From contig JADJAH010000003.1 of NCBI GenBank assembly GCA_016704345.1, positions 62,001 through 126,000 of the forward strand: a stretch of DNA of 64,000 nucleotides, read 5' to 3'. The notes below the pieces were generated by a model. That model saw only the letters and a program-made list of their open reading frames with translations, searched no databases and had not been told where the DNA came from. Of the stretch, positions 47,365 through 57,598 are shown in pieces (the first letter of the stretch is position 1; the number at the start of each line of letters is the position of its first letter). Both the position numbers and the translations under genes were made by a program. Source of the DNA: Ignavibacteria bacterium (lineage in GTDB: Bacteria; Bacteroidota; Ignavibacteria; Tepidaquicellales; Tepidaquicellaceae).

Positions 47365-50300
47365 ATGAAAAATCTAACAAAGAAGAAATTGCAATTGTCC
47401 ATTCTTCTCTATTGCTTGTTTGCCGTTACAATTAAGGCAAGTGCAGTACCGCTAACCGGAACAAAAAATATTCCGGGAGATTATGCAACACTGTCTCTTG
47501 CAATTACAGATTTGAATACTCAGGGAGTCGGAGCCGGCGGAGTAATAATAAATTTGCTTTCAGGAAATCCAGAGACAGCGCCTTCCGGAGGTTATGTGAT
47601 CGGAGGAGTCGGTTCACTGGTTTTGACAACTACAAGCGCATTGAATCCTGTCATAGTAACCGGAAATGGAAATACAATCACTGCAGCATCAAATCAGACA
47701 GCCGGTAGATTAAGTGATGGAATTTTTAAACTGATCGGTGCAGATTTTATAACCGTTTCAGGATTCGTAATGACAGAAAATGCTGCAAATACAATTACAG
47801 TGGATGGTACAAATAATATGACAGAGTGGGGAGTTGCATTGCTTTATGCTTCCACTAATAACGGCGCTCAGTTTAATGTAATTCAGAATAACACTATCAC
47901 ATTGAACAGAACTTATCAGAATACCTATGGTATTTACAGCAGTTCTACACATTCAGCAACTTCTCCCACAGTAAATGCATCATCTCTTACTGCTGCAGGC
48001 AGTAACAGCAATTTAAAAGTTTACGGCAATACAATTTCAAATGTAAATTTTGGAATTGTCAACTCCGGTCCTGCCGGAGCGACAGATATTAACATTCTTT
48101 TAGACATTGGAGGAACGTCACCTGCGCAGGGAAATACAATTACCAATTTTGGAACAACCGGAACTCATTCACCGTTTACCAGCATTCCAAGCTCTGTAGT
48201 TTACGGAATCTATGTGCAGCACACGGTAAACATTAATATTTCGAATAATACCATAATTAGCTCAAACGGCGGAACAACAGTTGGTGCTTCTTTAAGGGGT
48301 ATTAATATTGACGGATTCTTTTTCGACACGTCAGGTACTTTTTCCACTGTAATCAACAAGAACAGTATTTCTTTGCGAAGCGGTTTAGGAACAATGTCTA
48401 TTGTTGGAATTACAGTTACTCAAACTTCAACAACACCTTCATCATCTGTTTCAATCACCAATAATGATTTCAATACAACAACACATACCGTTGTTGCTTC
48501 AGGAGTTATTATTTTTATAAATAATTTTGCTCCAACTCGTACGCAGGATATCAGCGGAAATACTTTTACAAATATTTCCTGTAACACATCCGGCAGTTTA
48601 ACTTTTATTTCAAGTTCAGCAGCATTAGCAGCTTCAGCTGTGATGAATGTAAATTCAAACTCAATTATTACAGGCTATACAAAAGCAACCGGAGCTACAA
48701 TATTTTTTTCTACTTCGGCAGCTTCAGTCAATGGAAGTATTCAGAATGTGAATAATAATAATATTTCCAACATAACATGTGATGGCTTTAAGGGAATCGA
48801 AAGCAAAGACGGAGTATCAATTGTGAGCGGACCTGTTAAATCCATAAATTCCAATAAATTCGAAAACATCATCACAACACAGGCACCGGTTATAATTTCA
48901 ATAGATAAATGCGGGGCAAACTCGACAGTTGATTCTAACATAATAAGAAATATTTCCATCAGCGGTCTTACAGGTACCCCATTTTCAGCAATACTTTTGG
49001 GAAGTCTGAATCAACCGACATTAACGGTAAGTCAGAACAAAATCCAGTTGATATCACGCAATTCCGGAATTACCGGAATAGAGAACAGATCACTAAATGC
49101 AAATATCAGTAACAATACAATATCTGATTTCACAGCACCGGCTGTGATTACCGGCATCAGTTCATCCGCATCAACCATTCTGAACATATTTAAAAACAAA
49201 ATAGGTGGTTTTCTGGCAACCGCTGTGAGCACCAGCTGCACCGGTATCTCTATTACAAGTGGAACACAAACAAATATTTATAATAATCTTGTTGGAAATT
49301 TGAAAGCTCCAAATTCAAATTCATCACTGTCATTAAATGGATTATCTCTTACAGGCGGAACCTCAGTTAATCTGTTTAACAATACAGTACATCTGAATGC
49401 ATCAAGTACCGGAGCATCATTTGGCGCGAATATAATGCTTGTCGTATCAGCGATAAACTTTACTATGAGAAACAACATTTTTGTAAACTTGTCAACTCCG
49501 GGTCCGACCGGAAGAAATGTTATTTACTTCAGAAGCGATGCTTCACTTTCAAATTATCAAAGTGAATCCAACAACAATTTATTCTTTTCAGGAACACCTT
49601 CTGCAAATAATCTCATGTTTTTTGATTTTACAAATTCGGATCAGACATTGGCTGCATATAAATCACGTGTATTTCCCAGAGATTCAAATTCAATTACAGA
49701 AAATCCATCTTTCTTAAGTCTGATTGATTCATCAGCAAACTTTCTTCATATAAACGCTGCAGTTCCAACTTCAATCGAAAGCGGCGGAAAGAATGTTACA
49801 AGCCCTGTAACAATAACAGATGACTTTGACAACGAAATCAGACAGGGAAATGCCGGATATACTGGAACAGGGACTGCACCGGATATAGGAGCAGATGAAT
49901 TTAATTCGGGTTCATCAAAAAGTCTGAATCTTACAATGTTGATTCAGGGATTTTATGATGCGGGAACAAATTCTATGATTCGTGATACGGTCCGGATATA
50001 TTTAAGAAACAGTTCATCACCTTTTGCAATAGTTGATTCAGCGAAGGCATATTTGAGTTCAACCGGTGCAGGAACATTCTCATTTCAAAATGCATCTAAC
50101 GGTGTCAACTATTATTTACATTTAAAGCACAGAAATTCAATTGAAACATGGAGTAAAACTACTCAGACATTCACCGGCAATTCAATGACTTATGATTTCA
50201 CTACGGCAAATACTCAGGCATTTGGAAATAATTTAATACAGGTAGATGCATCGCCGGTTCGCTTTGCAATCTTCGGCGGCGATGTGGATCAGGATGGAAC

Positions 50301-50460
50301 GGTTGATGCAACTGATATGAGCATGATATACAACGACGCGCAGGGCTTTGTAAGCGGCTATGTTGTGACTGATCTAAATGGCGATGACTTCGTTGACGGA
50401 ACTGACTTTTCGATAGCGGATAACAATGCGGCGAATTTTGTGAGCGTGATTACACCTTGA
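47365..50460 (+). CDS. Secreted right-handed beta-helix protein with dockerin
   Basis: The 1031-residue protein has signal core LSILLYCLFAVTIKASA. The N-terminal block (about 30-120) has IPGDYATLSLAITDLNTQG and FKLIGADFITVSGFVM, the lead-in typical of parallel beta-helix proteins. Residues about 120-820 are Asn-rich repeats (ISNNTISDF, INNDFNTTT, VNNNNISNIT, FNNTVHLNAS) forming many coils. This fold is common in pectate lyase-like and adhesin proteins; I see no catalytic triad to call it an enzyme. The shared module (LIQGFYDAG, KHRNSIETWSK) and dockerin (DVDQDGTVDATD, DLNGDDFVDGTD, ADNNAANFVSVITP) end it. It is tandem to the 43109 gene and convergent with the helical gene at 50762. Confidence 0.87.
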   Translation: MKNLTKKKLQLSILLYCLFAVTIKASAVPLTGTKNIPGDYATLSLAITDLNTQGVGAGGVIINLLSGNPETAPSGGYVIGGVGSLVLTTTSALNPVIVTGNGNTITAASNQTAGRLSDGIFKLIGADFITVSGFVMTENAANTITVDGTNNMTEWGVALLYASTNNGAQFNVIQNNTITLNRTYQNTYGIYSSSTHSATSPTVNASSLTAAGSNSNLKVYGNTISNVNFGIVNSGPAGATDINILLDIGGTSPAQGNTITNFGTTGTHSPFTSIPSSVVYGIYVQHTVNINISNNTIISSNGGTTVGASLRGINIDGFFFDTSGTFSTVINKNSISLRSGLGTMSIVGITVTQTSTTPSSSVSITNNDFNTTTHTVVASGVIIFINNFAPTRTQDISGNTFTNISCNTSGSLTFISSSAALAASAVMNVNSNSIITGYTKATGATIFFSTSAASVNGSIQNVNNNNISNITCDGFKGIESKDGVSIVSGPVKSINSNKFENIITTQAPVIISIDKCGANSTVDSNIIRNISISGLTGTPFSAILLGSLNQPTLTVSQNKIQLISRNSGITGIENRSLNANISNNTISDFTAPAVITGISSSASTILNIFKNKIGGFLATAVSTSCTGISITSGTQTNIYNNLVGNLKAPNSNSSLSLNGLSLTGGTSVNLFNNTVHLNASSTGASFGANIMLVVSAINFTMRNNIFVNLSTPGPTGRNVIYFRSDASLSNYQSESNNNLFFSGTPSANNLMFFDFTNSDQTLAAYKSRVFPRDSNSITENPSFLSLIDSSANFLHINAAVPTSIESGGKNVTSPVTITDDFDNEIRQGNAGYTGTGTAPDIGADEFNSGSSKSLNLTMLIQGFYDAGTNSMIRDTVRIYLRNSSSPFAIVDSAKAYLSSTGAGTFSFQNASNGVNYYLHLKHRNSIETWSKTTQTFTGNSMTYDFTTANTQAFGNNLIQVDASPVRFAIFGGDVDQDGTVDATDMSMIYNDAQGFVSGYVVTDLNGDDFVDGTDFSIADNNAANFVSVITP

Positions 50461-50510
50461 GTTGAGAGGAGAAATTAAAAATTGAAAATTAGAAATTAAA
50501 AATAGCTTTT

Positions 50511-50572
50511 CGCCCCCGCTGGAGTCTCCGCGCTTTTCGGGACTCCGGCGGAGGGCAATGTCTACAAACTTT
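50511..50572 (+). repeat. Family D repeat, copy 1
   Basis: GCTGGAGTCTCCGCGCTTTT and CGGGACTCCGGCGGA form a bulged hairpin, followed by a TGTCTACAAACTTTC tail. Copies 2 and 3 are at 50671-50730 and 57821-57880. Confidence 0.7.
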
Positions 50573-50670
50573 CAAAGCTATTTTGCCACGAATGCACGAA
50601 TCAAGTTTTTTGAAAGAGCAATTTTTTCAGATTACGAATTAGAACAGTCACCCTCTCACCTTTTTCTTTT

Positions 50671-50730
50671 GCCCACGCTGGAGTCTCCGCGCTTTTCGGG
50701 ATTCCGGCGGATTGCGATGTCTGCAAGCTT
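50671..50730 (+). repeat. Family D repeat, copy 2
   Basis: This has the same hairpin (GGAGTCTCCGCGCTTTTCGG) with one change in the right arm (ATTCC for ACTCC) and the tail TGTCTGCAAGCTT. It lies 99 bp downstream of copy 1 in the same orientation. Confidence 0.7.
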
Positions 50731-50761
50731 ACGGAAACACAGATGACGGCGAGAAATGATC

Positions 50762-52213
50762 TTACTTAATCAGCGAAACAATTTTCTCATTCAGCCACTT
50801 TGTCTCATTCAGGTTTCCGCAATCAGCAATCTTCTTCCTGAGAAGCGCTAATTCCGTCGAAGGATCTCTTGTATTCACTGACCTGAGCAATTGCAAGACA
50901 AATGATGCAAAATGTTTTCCTCTCTTGATAGATTGTGGAGTGAGTGTTTTTGTTGAAGAAAGAAAACGTTTGAAATTGTCTGTTTCTGTGCGGACAGATT
51001 CGATGTAATCGAGTTCGTACATGCATTTGATCTTTAATATTCTAACATCTTTTACGATGACCGCCTGCTGGAATCCAATTTCAGAAGCAGCCTTCAGAGA
51101 TTCGGCAAAATTTCTTTTTTCAAATTCATAAACTGCAGTGCAGAAAAGTTCAACATCACGTTCATGTTCTTCAGGAAAGCAGTCACTGTACGTGTCTCTG
51201 AAAACCTTTATCTTTTCAGCGTTTCCTGTGGACTTGCTGGCATTAATGTAATTTCTGCAGAAGCTTAACTGAAGCCTGAGTGAAGGAGATGGGATGAAAT
51301 ATTCTTTCAGAAAAAGTTCGTACAGTTCAAATGTTTCTTTTATGAATCTGTTGTTGTTCAGGTTGTTCTGATAATTGAAAAACTTTGAAATATTGACATA
51401 AATATTTTTCAGCTCTGTTTCGGAAAAATATTTCTTATGATCGTCCAGTAGTTTCATGATATTCTTATAGCTGGAAACATCGTTCCTGTCGTTTACAATT
51501 TTGAAATTATACAGCATCATCTTGACGTAAGGTGCGAGCTTTCCGCGATAGTTTTCCAAAGATTTAAGCAAACGCCTGTCATCAATTGCCTTGAAGAGTG
51601 ACAAGGAAATATTGTCTTTAGCTTCGCCTTTCCTTCTAAAAGTATGAACATGGTTAACGTATGAAAGGAAGCTTCTCAAAAAGAAAACGGACAATGACTC
51701 AGCCATCTGGTCATAAGCCTCCTGCATTACATCGTCCCTTACGGAAGTTTTGAATTCCTTGATTTCGAGATTCACAAAGTAACTGTTCAGAAGCAGTTCA
51801 GCATTGATCTCACTTGAATTTTCGATCTCTCTGAGGATTGATCCGGACCTCACTCTGAAACTGTCATTCAACCCTCTGTTTCTTAGCTCATTGAGAAGGC
51901 ATGCATTTCTGAATATGTCATTGCCCTTGAAGTTCTTCAATGTGAGAAAGTCTTCAGCAGCTCTTATCAGGTCAGATAATATTCTGCGGACAAGGTTGTC
52001 GTTGTATTTCCTGTGCGTGTAAACTTTTTTGAAGAGTGCTTCTTTGCTAATGTCTTCATCCCTGTAATGAGGGTGATACTTGGGGAGATGCCTGAAGAAT
52101 TTCAGGACAAAAGCCTTGTATCCAAAGAATGGAGACGCCAGGTACCTTTCAAATTCTCTTAGCTCTTCGGAAGTAAAGCTGCGGAGTATGGGGAACAATT
52201 TTGATTTATACAT
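50762..52213 (-). CDS. SPYFNK-family helical protein
   Basis: This intact 483-residue family member starts at an ATG. The N-terminus has LFPILRSFTSEELREFERYL then SPFFGY, a divergent form of the signature. ISKEALFKKVYTHRKYNDNL and RRILSDLIRAAEDFLTLKNF follow. The middle is helical and contains no signal or membrane segment. The C-terminal part has RNFAESLKAASEIGFQQA, KCMYELDYIESV, NFKRFLSSTKTLT and the ending WLNEKIVSLIK. It is divergent from the FG-GAP/dockerin gene at 52502 (288 bp between starts) and convergent with the beta-helix gene. Function is unknown. Confidence 0.8.
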   Translation of the reverse strand: MYKSKLFPILRSFTSEELREFERYLASPFFGYKAFVLKFFRHLPKYHPHYRDEDISKEALFKKVYTHRKYNDNLVRRILSDLIRAAEDFLTLKNFKGNDIFRNACLLNELRNRGLNDSFRVRSGSILREIENSSEINAELLLNSYFVNLEIKEFKTSVRDDVMQEAYDQMAESLSVFFLRSFLSYVNHVHTFRRKGEAKDNISLSLFKAIDDRRLLKSLENYRGKLAPYVKMMLYNFKIVNDRNDVSSYKNIMKLLDDHKKYFSETELKNIYVNISKFFNYQNNLNNNRFIKETFELYELFLKEYFIPSPSLRLQLSFCRNYINASKSTGNAEKIKVFRDTYSDCFPEEHERDVELFCTAVYEFEKRNFAESLKAASEIGFQQAVIVKDVRILKIKCMYELDYIESVRTETDNFKRFLSSTKTLTPQSIKRGKHFASFVLQLLRSVNTRDPSTELALLRKKIADCGNLNETKWLNEKIVSLIK

Positions 52214-52367
52214 AACGGGGTAACATTTGTTTGTAATTACATCAGGTAAAATCGCAAAATCTGTAATATTATCCTACTATATTCAATTTCAACAAATAAA
52301 TCACAGGTAACAAATTGTCAAAACTTCCTTTTGAAATACGGCTTCTTCCCATTAGCTTGCAACTGTA

Positions 52368-52444
52368 CTTCGGGAGAGAGTTTTAAGAACAGACATTTAA
52401 AAGTATTTCGGGGCATTAGCTTTGATTTCCTTCCTCTCCCGAAG
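52368..52444 (+). promoter_or_regulatory. Long-loop inverted repeat in a 5' leader
   Basis: Perfect 11-bp arms, CTTCGGGAGAG (52368-52378) and CTCTCCCGAAG (52434-52444), enclose about 55 nt in the region before the 52502 gene. In the RNA they would form a stem shortly upstream of the AAAGGAGA ribosome site. Possible leader control; no function is proven. Confidence 0.4.
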
Positions 52445-52501
52445 AATGGAAATATTGCGGATGCCCTGCTTTTTGTTTTGAATTCGAAAGGAGAAATTTC
52501 T

Positions 52502-55500
52502 ATGAACTTCGCTGTAAAAATTACAAAGGCTTTGCTTTGCATTCTGATTATTCTAAACTGCCGGTATGCTCTTGCTCAGCAGGATATTCATATACCGCCG
52601 GAAGAAGAAGCGGATGCATTGAACATGAACGCGATTAATGGCTTGATTGCTTCTCAAAGGTTTGGATACTCCGTTGCTAATTGCGGTGACCTTAACGCAG
52701 ACGGCTATGATGATATGATTGCAGGTGCGCACATCACAAACTCAAGCACAGGCAGGGCTTACATTTTCTTCGGAGGAACAGTTGCGAAGACAACTCCCGA
52801 TTTGGTTCTCAACGGTGAAGCTGTAAGCAACAGCTTTGGATTAACCGTGGCGGGGGCGGGAGATGTGAACGGAGACGGGTATGCGGATGTGATAATAGGC
52901 GCTAACGGATATTCTTCAAACACGGGCAGGGCTTACATCTTTTTTGGAGGTTTCAACATGGATAACATTGCCGATGTTGTGCTTACAGGACCTGGAATTG
53001 TGAACTTCGGTTATGCAGTTTCTTCTGCCGGAGATGTGAACGGCGACGGCTTTGCTGACGTGATGGTCAGCGGCCATACTTATTCATCAAACAGAGGCAG
53101 GGCTTACTTATTTTATGGTGGTATAATGATGGATAACACAATAGACAAAACCTTTGAAGGCCTTGCAACAGGAGGATTCTTTTCCTTTTCACTGGCGGGT
53201 GCGGGTGATGTCAACGGCGATGGTTTTGCAGATATTCTGATTGGCGCCTATGCAATGACAGCAAGCACGGGAAGTTCATACCTTTATTATGGCGGCGCAT
53301 CAATGGATTCAATAGCCGATGTCACATTCACTGGGGAGGCATCCAACAATTTCTTTGGGCAAATGACTGCATCCGCTGGAGATGTAAACGGCGACGGATA
53401 CTCCGATTTTCTTATCGGCGCTCCGTTGTATTCAACATCACGCGGACGCGCCTATCTTTATTACGGAGGTCCGGTTGTTAACAATTCAGCGGACGTGATA
53501 TTTACAGGCGAATCAAGCACCAACAGTTTTGGGCGGGGGCTTTGCGGAGCAGGTGATGTTGACGGAGACGGATTTGCAGATATAGTGATCGGAGCACAGT
53601 CTTATGCTTCAAGTAAAGGCAAGGCATATGTTTATTTGGGCGGCACCGCAATGAATAATACTGCAGATGCTGTCGTGAACGGAGAAGGAACAAATAACTT
53701 CTTCGGATTCTCTGTTGCCGGAGGAGGAGATATGAATGGTGACGGATACAAGGATTTCATGGTGGGAGCTTACGGAGTTAACACAAACAAGGGAAGAGTT
53801 TATGTTTACAAAAATTCTATTTCCGGGACAGATATTTCCGATGTAAAAATGCTCGGAACATCTCAAAGTAATTTCGGACTGTCAGCCACTGCCGCCGGCG
53901 ATTTAAATGGTGACGGTTATGATGATTACATAGTTGGAGCGCCAAGCTATGGCGACTTTGCCACCGGCAGAGCATATATTTTCTTTGGCTCTCAAAGTCC
54001 CGATACAATTCCCGACATTACAATAAACGGACATGATACTCTAGGCTGGTTTGGTTGTTCAGTTTACGGAGATCACGACTTCAACGCTGACGGATATGAT
54101 GATATTGTTATAGGCGCCCCTGAATACAATGCAAGCAGGGGAAGGATTTATATCTACTACGGCGGCAATTCAATGGACACTATTGCCGATGTAATATTGA
54201 CCGGAGCAGAAGCGGGTTACAGATACGGTCACAGTGTAGCATTCGGAGGCGATATGAACGGGGACGGGTATCCGGAGTTATTGGTTGGCGCCATTGGTGC
54301 GCAGAGCAACAGAGGATATGTATTCCTCTATTATGGCGGAGTTCCATTTGATACAGTACATGAATATAATTACTCCGGGGCTTCAGCAGGAGACTTTATG
54401 GGTGCAAGCATATCTCACGCCGGCGATGTTAACGGTGACGGGTATTCAGATGTTGTTTTCGGTATGCCGGGTTATTTGAGTTCATCCGGAAGAGTTTACA
54501 TTGTATTTGGACAATCAATGTCGCTAAGATCAATTAACAGTGTTGTCAGCAACGGAGGTTTTGGATCAGACGTTTCCGGTGCTGGTGACATTAATAAGGA
54601 CGGATTTTCAGATTTTATTGTGGGAGCTCCTTATGCTGACAGGGGAGAAGCATACATCTACTACGGAGGCGTTAATCCTGATTATCTGCCCGATGTAACT
54701 TTTTATGGTGAGGAGAGTCAGTTAGGATATACTGTCTCAGGAGCAGGTGATGTAAATAATGATGGTTATGATGATGTCATAGTTGGTGAGAGAGAATACG
54801 GCGCAAATTACCAGGGCAGAGTTTATATGTATTTTGGAAGCACAGTGATGGACAATTCTCATGACATTCTTATCAACTCAAATTTTACATATGAGAGAAT
54901 TGGAGAGAATGTATCCGGTGCGGGAGATATTAATGGAGACGGGATTGATGATGTACTGGTATCAACACCTGCCAACGAAACATACGGCAGTTCGACAGGT
55001 GCTGCTTATCTGCATCTCTCCATGCCGCCTTCAGTTAAACCGAACCTTATCAGCGTGAAGGATGTACCAAACGATCAGGGCGGTAAGGTGAATCTGAAAT
55101 GGGCACGCAGCGCTTACGATGCTTCGGGAGCAGTTACAATTACAAGCTATCTCGTGCAGAGAAGTCTGCCTCCGGGCGGCACGGGCTTCTTTTGGGAAAA
55201 CATTGTTACTATTCCCGCCACAAGAGAAAGCTATTATGCATATACGGATAACACCCCCTTTGATTCCATCTCCGGAAACAGCGGTACATTGTATTACAGG
55301 ATCACAGCTCTGACCGTCGATCAAAATGTTCTATGGAGGTCTAACATAGTTTACGGCAGAAGCATAGACAATCTCGCTCCGTCAATGGTTCAGCTCTTCG
55401 GCGCAGAGGATATATCGGGAGACATAAGACTGACATGGAAACGGAATTCAGAATCCGATCTGCTTAACTACATACTTTACAGAAGCAGCTCTCCTGTTTT

Positions 55501-56192
55501 CGATATAGGAACAGCAACTCTTCTTTCTCAGCTTACAGACTCGTTGTTCACAGACAATTCTCCCCCTTCCGGATTGAACTACTATTTTATCTTTGCTCAG
55601 GATATTCACAATAATCTGAGTGAAGTAGCATCAACCGAAAGTCCTAACATGACACTCAATCTTACAATGTTCATTGAAGGATTTTATAATGCAGGAAGCA
55701 ATTCACAGGTGAGTGATACAGATACTTGTTGAACTCAGAAACTCAGCATCTCCATTTGCAGTGGCAGATCAAACAAGCGCAGTAGTATCGGCAAACGGAA
55801 CTGTTCAGCTCAAATTCGGCAATGCATCAAACGGCAGCTACTACATTGCGGTGAAGCACAGGAGCAGCATCGAAACATGGAGCGCCGGCACAATAGCATT
55901 GTCGCGCACTACACCAGCAAACTACGATATCTCAACTTCCTCATCGCAGGCATTCGGAAGCAACATGATACAGGTAGATACATCACCAATTCGTTTTGCA
56001 ATCTACGGCGGCGATGTCAATCAGGATGGAACGGTTGACGCAACAGACGTGAGCACCATTGACAATGACGCATCAAACTTCATCAGCGGTTATGTTGTGA
56101 CGGATCTCACGGGAGATGAGTTTGTTGACGGAACTGACTTTGCGATAGCGGATAATAATGCGGCAAACTTTGTGAGTGCAATCACACCGTGA
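52502..56192 (+). pseudogene. Secreted double FG-GAP propeller/dockerin protein with one-base frameshift
   Basis: The start is ATG 52502, set by AAAGGAGA just upstream and the signal core ALLCILIILNCRYALAQ; the in-frame extension to 52331 is unlikely. Fourteen FG-GAP units are followed by FN3-like domains (KDVPNDQGGKVNLKWARSAY). The frame breaks at about 55722: GATACAGATACTTGTTGA should read GATACAGTACTTGTTGAA, judging by the 43109 gene. One extra A truncates the product before the shared module and dockerin, which continue open to 56192 (KHRSSIETWS, DVNQDGTVDATD). Corrected length is 1229 residues. Unit seven again has a distinct end (VYKNSISGTDISDV). The gene may be a recent pseudogene or contain a base error. 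It is divergent from the helical gene at 50762. Confidence 0.8.
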
Positions 56193-56202
56193 GTTTTGAG
56201 GA

Positions 56203-56238
56203 GAAATTAAAAATTAAAAATTAGAAATTAAAAATAGC
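56203..56238. repeat. AT-rich repeat after a dockerin gene
   Basis: Units AAATTAAAAATT and AGAAATTAAAAATAGCT directly follow the stop region (TGAGTTTTGAGGAG). The same GAGGAG plus AT-rich arrangement follows the 47365 gene at 50466-50505. Confidence 0.55.
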
Positions 56239-56259
56239 TCCATTGAATTCAGTTCTCGT

Positions 56260-56395
56260 CCGCGACTGAGTCTCCGGTGTACTTCCGGCCTGCCTGCCCG
56301 TCGAAGACAAAACTAGTTCAGCTCTCTGCAGGCGGGCCTGCCCACTGGCCATTGAAGTGTGAAATGCATCCCGGCAGGCAGGGACTCAGTCGCAT
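56260..56395 (+). repeat. GC-rich element family B, copy 3
   Basis: This is the longest copy. The ends GCGACTGAGTC and GACTCAGTCGC are perfectly complementary, and the core GGCGGGCCTGCCCACTGGCC to GGCAGGCAGG is identical to the others. It carries an extra CGTCGAAGACAAAACTAG segment missing from copy 2. Confidence 0.75.
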
Positions 56396-56425
56396 CAGAA
56401 CAAGACTTTCACCCCAACTTACAAG

Positions 56426-57436
56426 TTATTGATTGATCGGAAACTCTACAACCTTATCTACGACCAACATTCTTGAAGCTTCACCATCCTTGAGCTTATA
56501 CTGAAGCTGTCTCATTTTTTTCGGGACAGCATTCTCACCGGCGTTATCTTCATATACCGGAAATCTTTGTACAAGTGTTAATTCAACTACAGCAAATTCA
56601 TCATTACCTCTGTAGCCTTTTGATGCTTCGGCATTGTCCTTTAGTTCAGGAATGCTGATCGCGCTAACAGACTTTCCGTTGTTAACCGAATATGCAATTA
56701 TAGAACTCTTCTTTGACTTGTCAGGAGATACAGTATAAATGAACACTTCCGGGTATCCGTCCGCATTAAGATCAGCGATTTCTGCATTGGAGATCATTCC
56801 CTGATACTTATGTTCAAGCTTCTTGTTATCTGTCTTCAATCCTGACGGTTGAATTATAAGTGTATTCTCTCCATCATTCTCTGTTGATGTGATCTCAAAT
56901 ATCATGTCCTTCATCATCAGCATCTTATTATATGACATAGAAGCAAACTGAGATCTGTCAAGTGGAGCGCTGAGCTTAGCATAAGTGCCTGACAGACTTG
57001 CTCCGCCTGAACAGAAAAAAGACAGTGTGCTTTCATCATCAGGATATTCACCCAACACTGAAAGACCGCTTCCTGCTATTCGGAAAAGAATTCCACGTCC
57101 TTCATAATTTACTGCCAGCGTGTTAGAGTCCTTTTGTGAGGCCTTTGCATCAAATGTACAAGTTGCTTTCTTCTTGTCAGTTCGTGATCGCACTTTTATG
57201 AGCGCCGTGCTGTCATTCCATTTGGATACTATGACCGCTACCCAATCTGTTCCTTCACTTCGCTTTTCATAGCCGTCTGAAACATACGAACCAATAAACT
57301 TATCTATGTTTTTGTCTTGCTTAACTTTCGTTTCTATTTTGGTTTCCTTGCTCGCAGTTGTTTGTGTTTCTTTCTTTTCTGTTTGGCAAGAAACAAACAG
57401 AATTGATAAGGAGATCAAAGTGAGTAAGTACTTCAT
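56426..57436 (-). CDS. Lipoprotein, PliI-like (I-type lysozyme inhibitor-like)
   Basis: The 336-residue protein has a lipoprotein signal peptide ending LFVSC (Cys17), so it is anchored to a membrane facing the periplasm or surface. A Lys/Thr-rich linker follows (18-45). Residues about 45-165 form a beta-rich domain I do not recognise. The C-terminal domain (about 210-330) has ADLNADGYPEVFIYTVS, ASKGYRGNDEFAVVE, LVQRFPVYEDNAGEN and RQLQYKLKDGEASRML. This pattern is annotated in Bacteroidota as PliI-family inhibitor of I-type lysozyme, from my recollection of the motif. It stands alone, downstream of the frameshifted dockerin gene and opposite in strand. Inhibition of lysozyme is not proven. 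Confidence 0.6.
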   Translation of the reverse strand: MKYLLTLISLSILFVSCQTEKKETQTTASKETKIETKVKQDKNIDKFIGSYVSDGYEKRSEGTDWVAVIVSKWNDSTALIKVRSRTDKKKATCTFDAKASQKDSNTLAVNYEGRGILFRIAGSGLSVLGEYPDDESTLSFFCSGGASLSGTYAKLSAPLDRSQFASMSYNKMLMMKDMIFEITSTENDGENTLIIQPSGLKTDNKKLEHKYQGMISNAEIADLNADGYPEVFIYTVSPDKSKKSSIIAYSVNNGKSVSAISIPELKDNAEASKGYRGNDEFAVVELTLVQRFPVYEDNAGENAVPKKMRQLQYKLKDGEASRMLVVDKVVEFPINQ

Positions 57437-57508
57437 GTTGGAATATTTTTAATTTCATTGAAAATGGTAATTTACATCCGCATCAAAAAGTCAATAAATT
57501 CAATAAAG

Positions 57509-57598
57509 TCAATAAAGTGAAATATTTCGTTTTGATATTATCGGATTTACATTTATTATCGCCTTTCTGGCGCTAACATTTGCGGAAATTCTTGGCAA
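57509..57598 (-). pseudogene. Possible HicA toxin remnant
   Basis: In a frame different from the HicB-like ORF the DNA reads LPRISANVSARKAI and then stops after about 30 codons. LPRISG is a common start of HicA toxins. The dsRNA-binding core (GSHxxxxH) is missing. This may be a relic, but the match is short. Confidence 0.25.

Larger units (their letters stand above)
50461..50761. other. Repeat-filled convergent intergenic region
   Basis: This 301-bp region contains an AT-rich repeat (50470-50505) and two copies of family D (50511-50572, 50671-50730). Between them is the CACGAATCAAGTTTTTTGAA repeat also found at 28801. No gene is present. Confidence 0.65.

Noticed and set aside
52331..52501. 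N-terminal extension of the 52502 protein to 52331
   Set aside because: It crosses a leader hairpin and precedes the real signal peptide, while an AAAGGAGA site and ATG lie at 52502.
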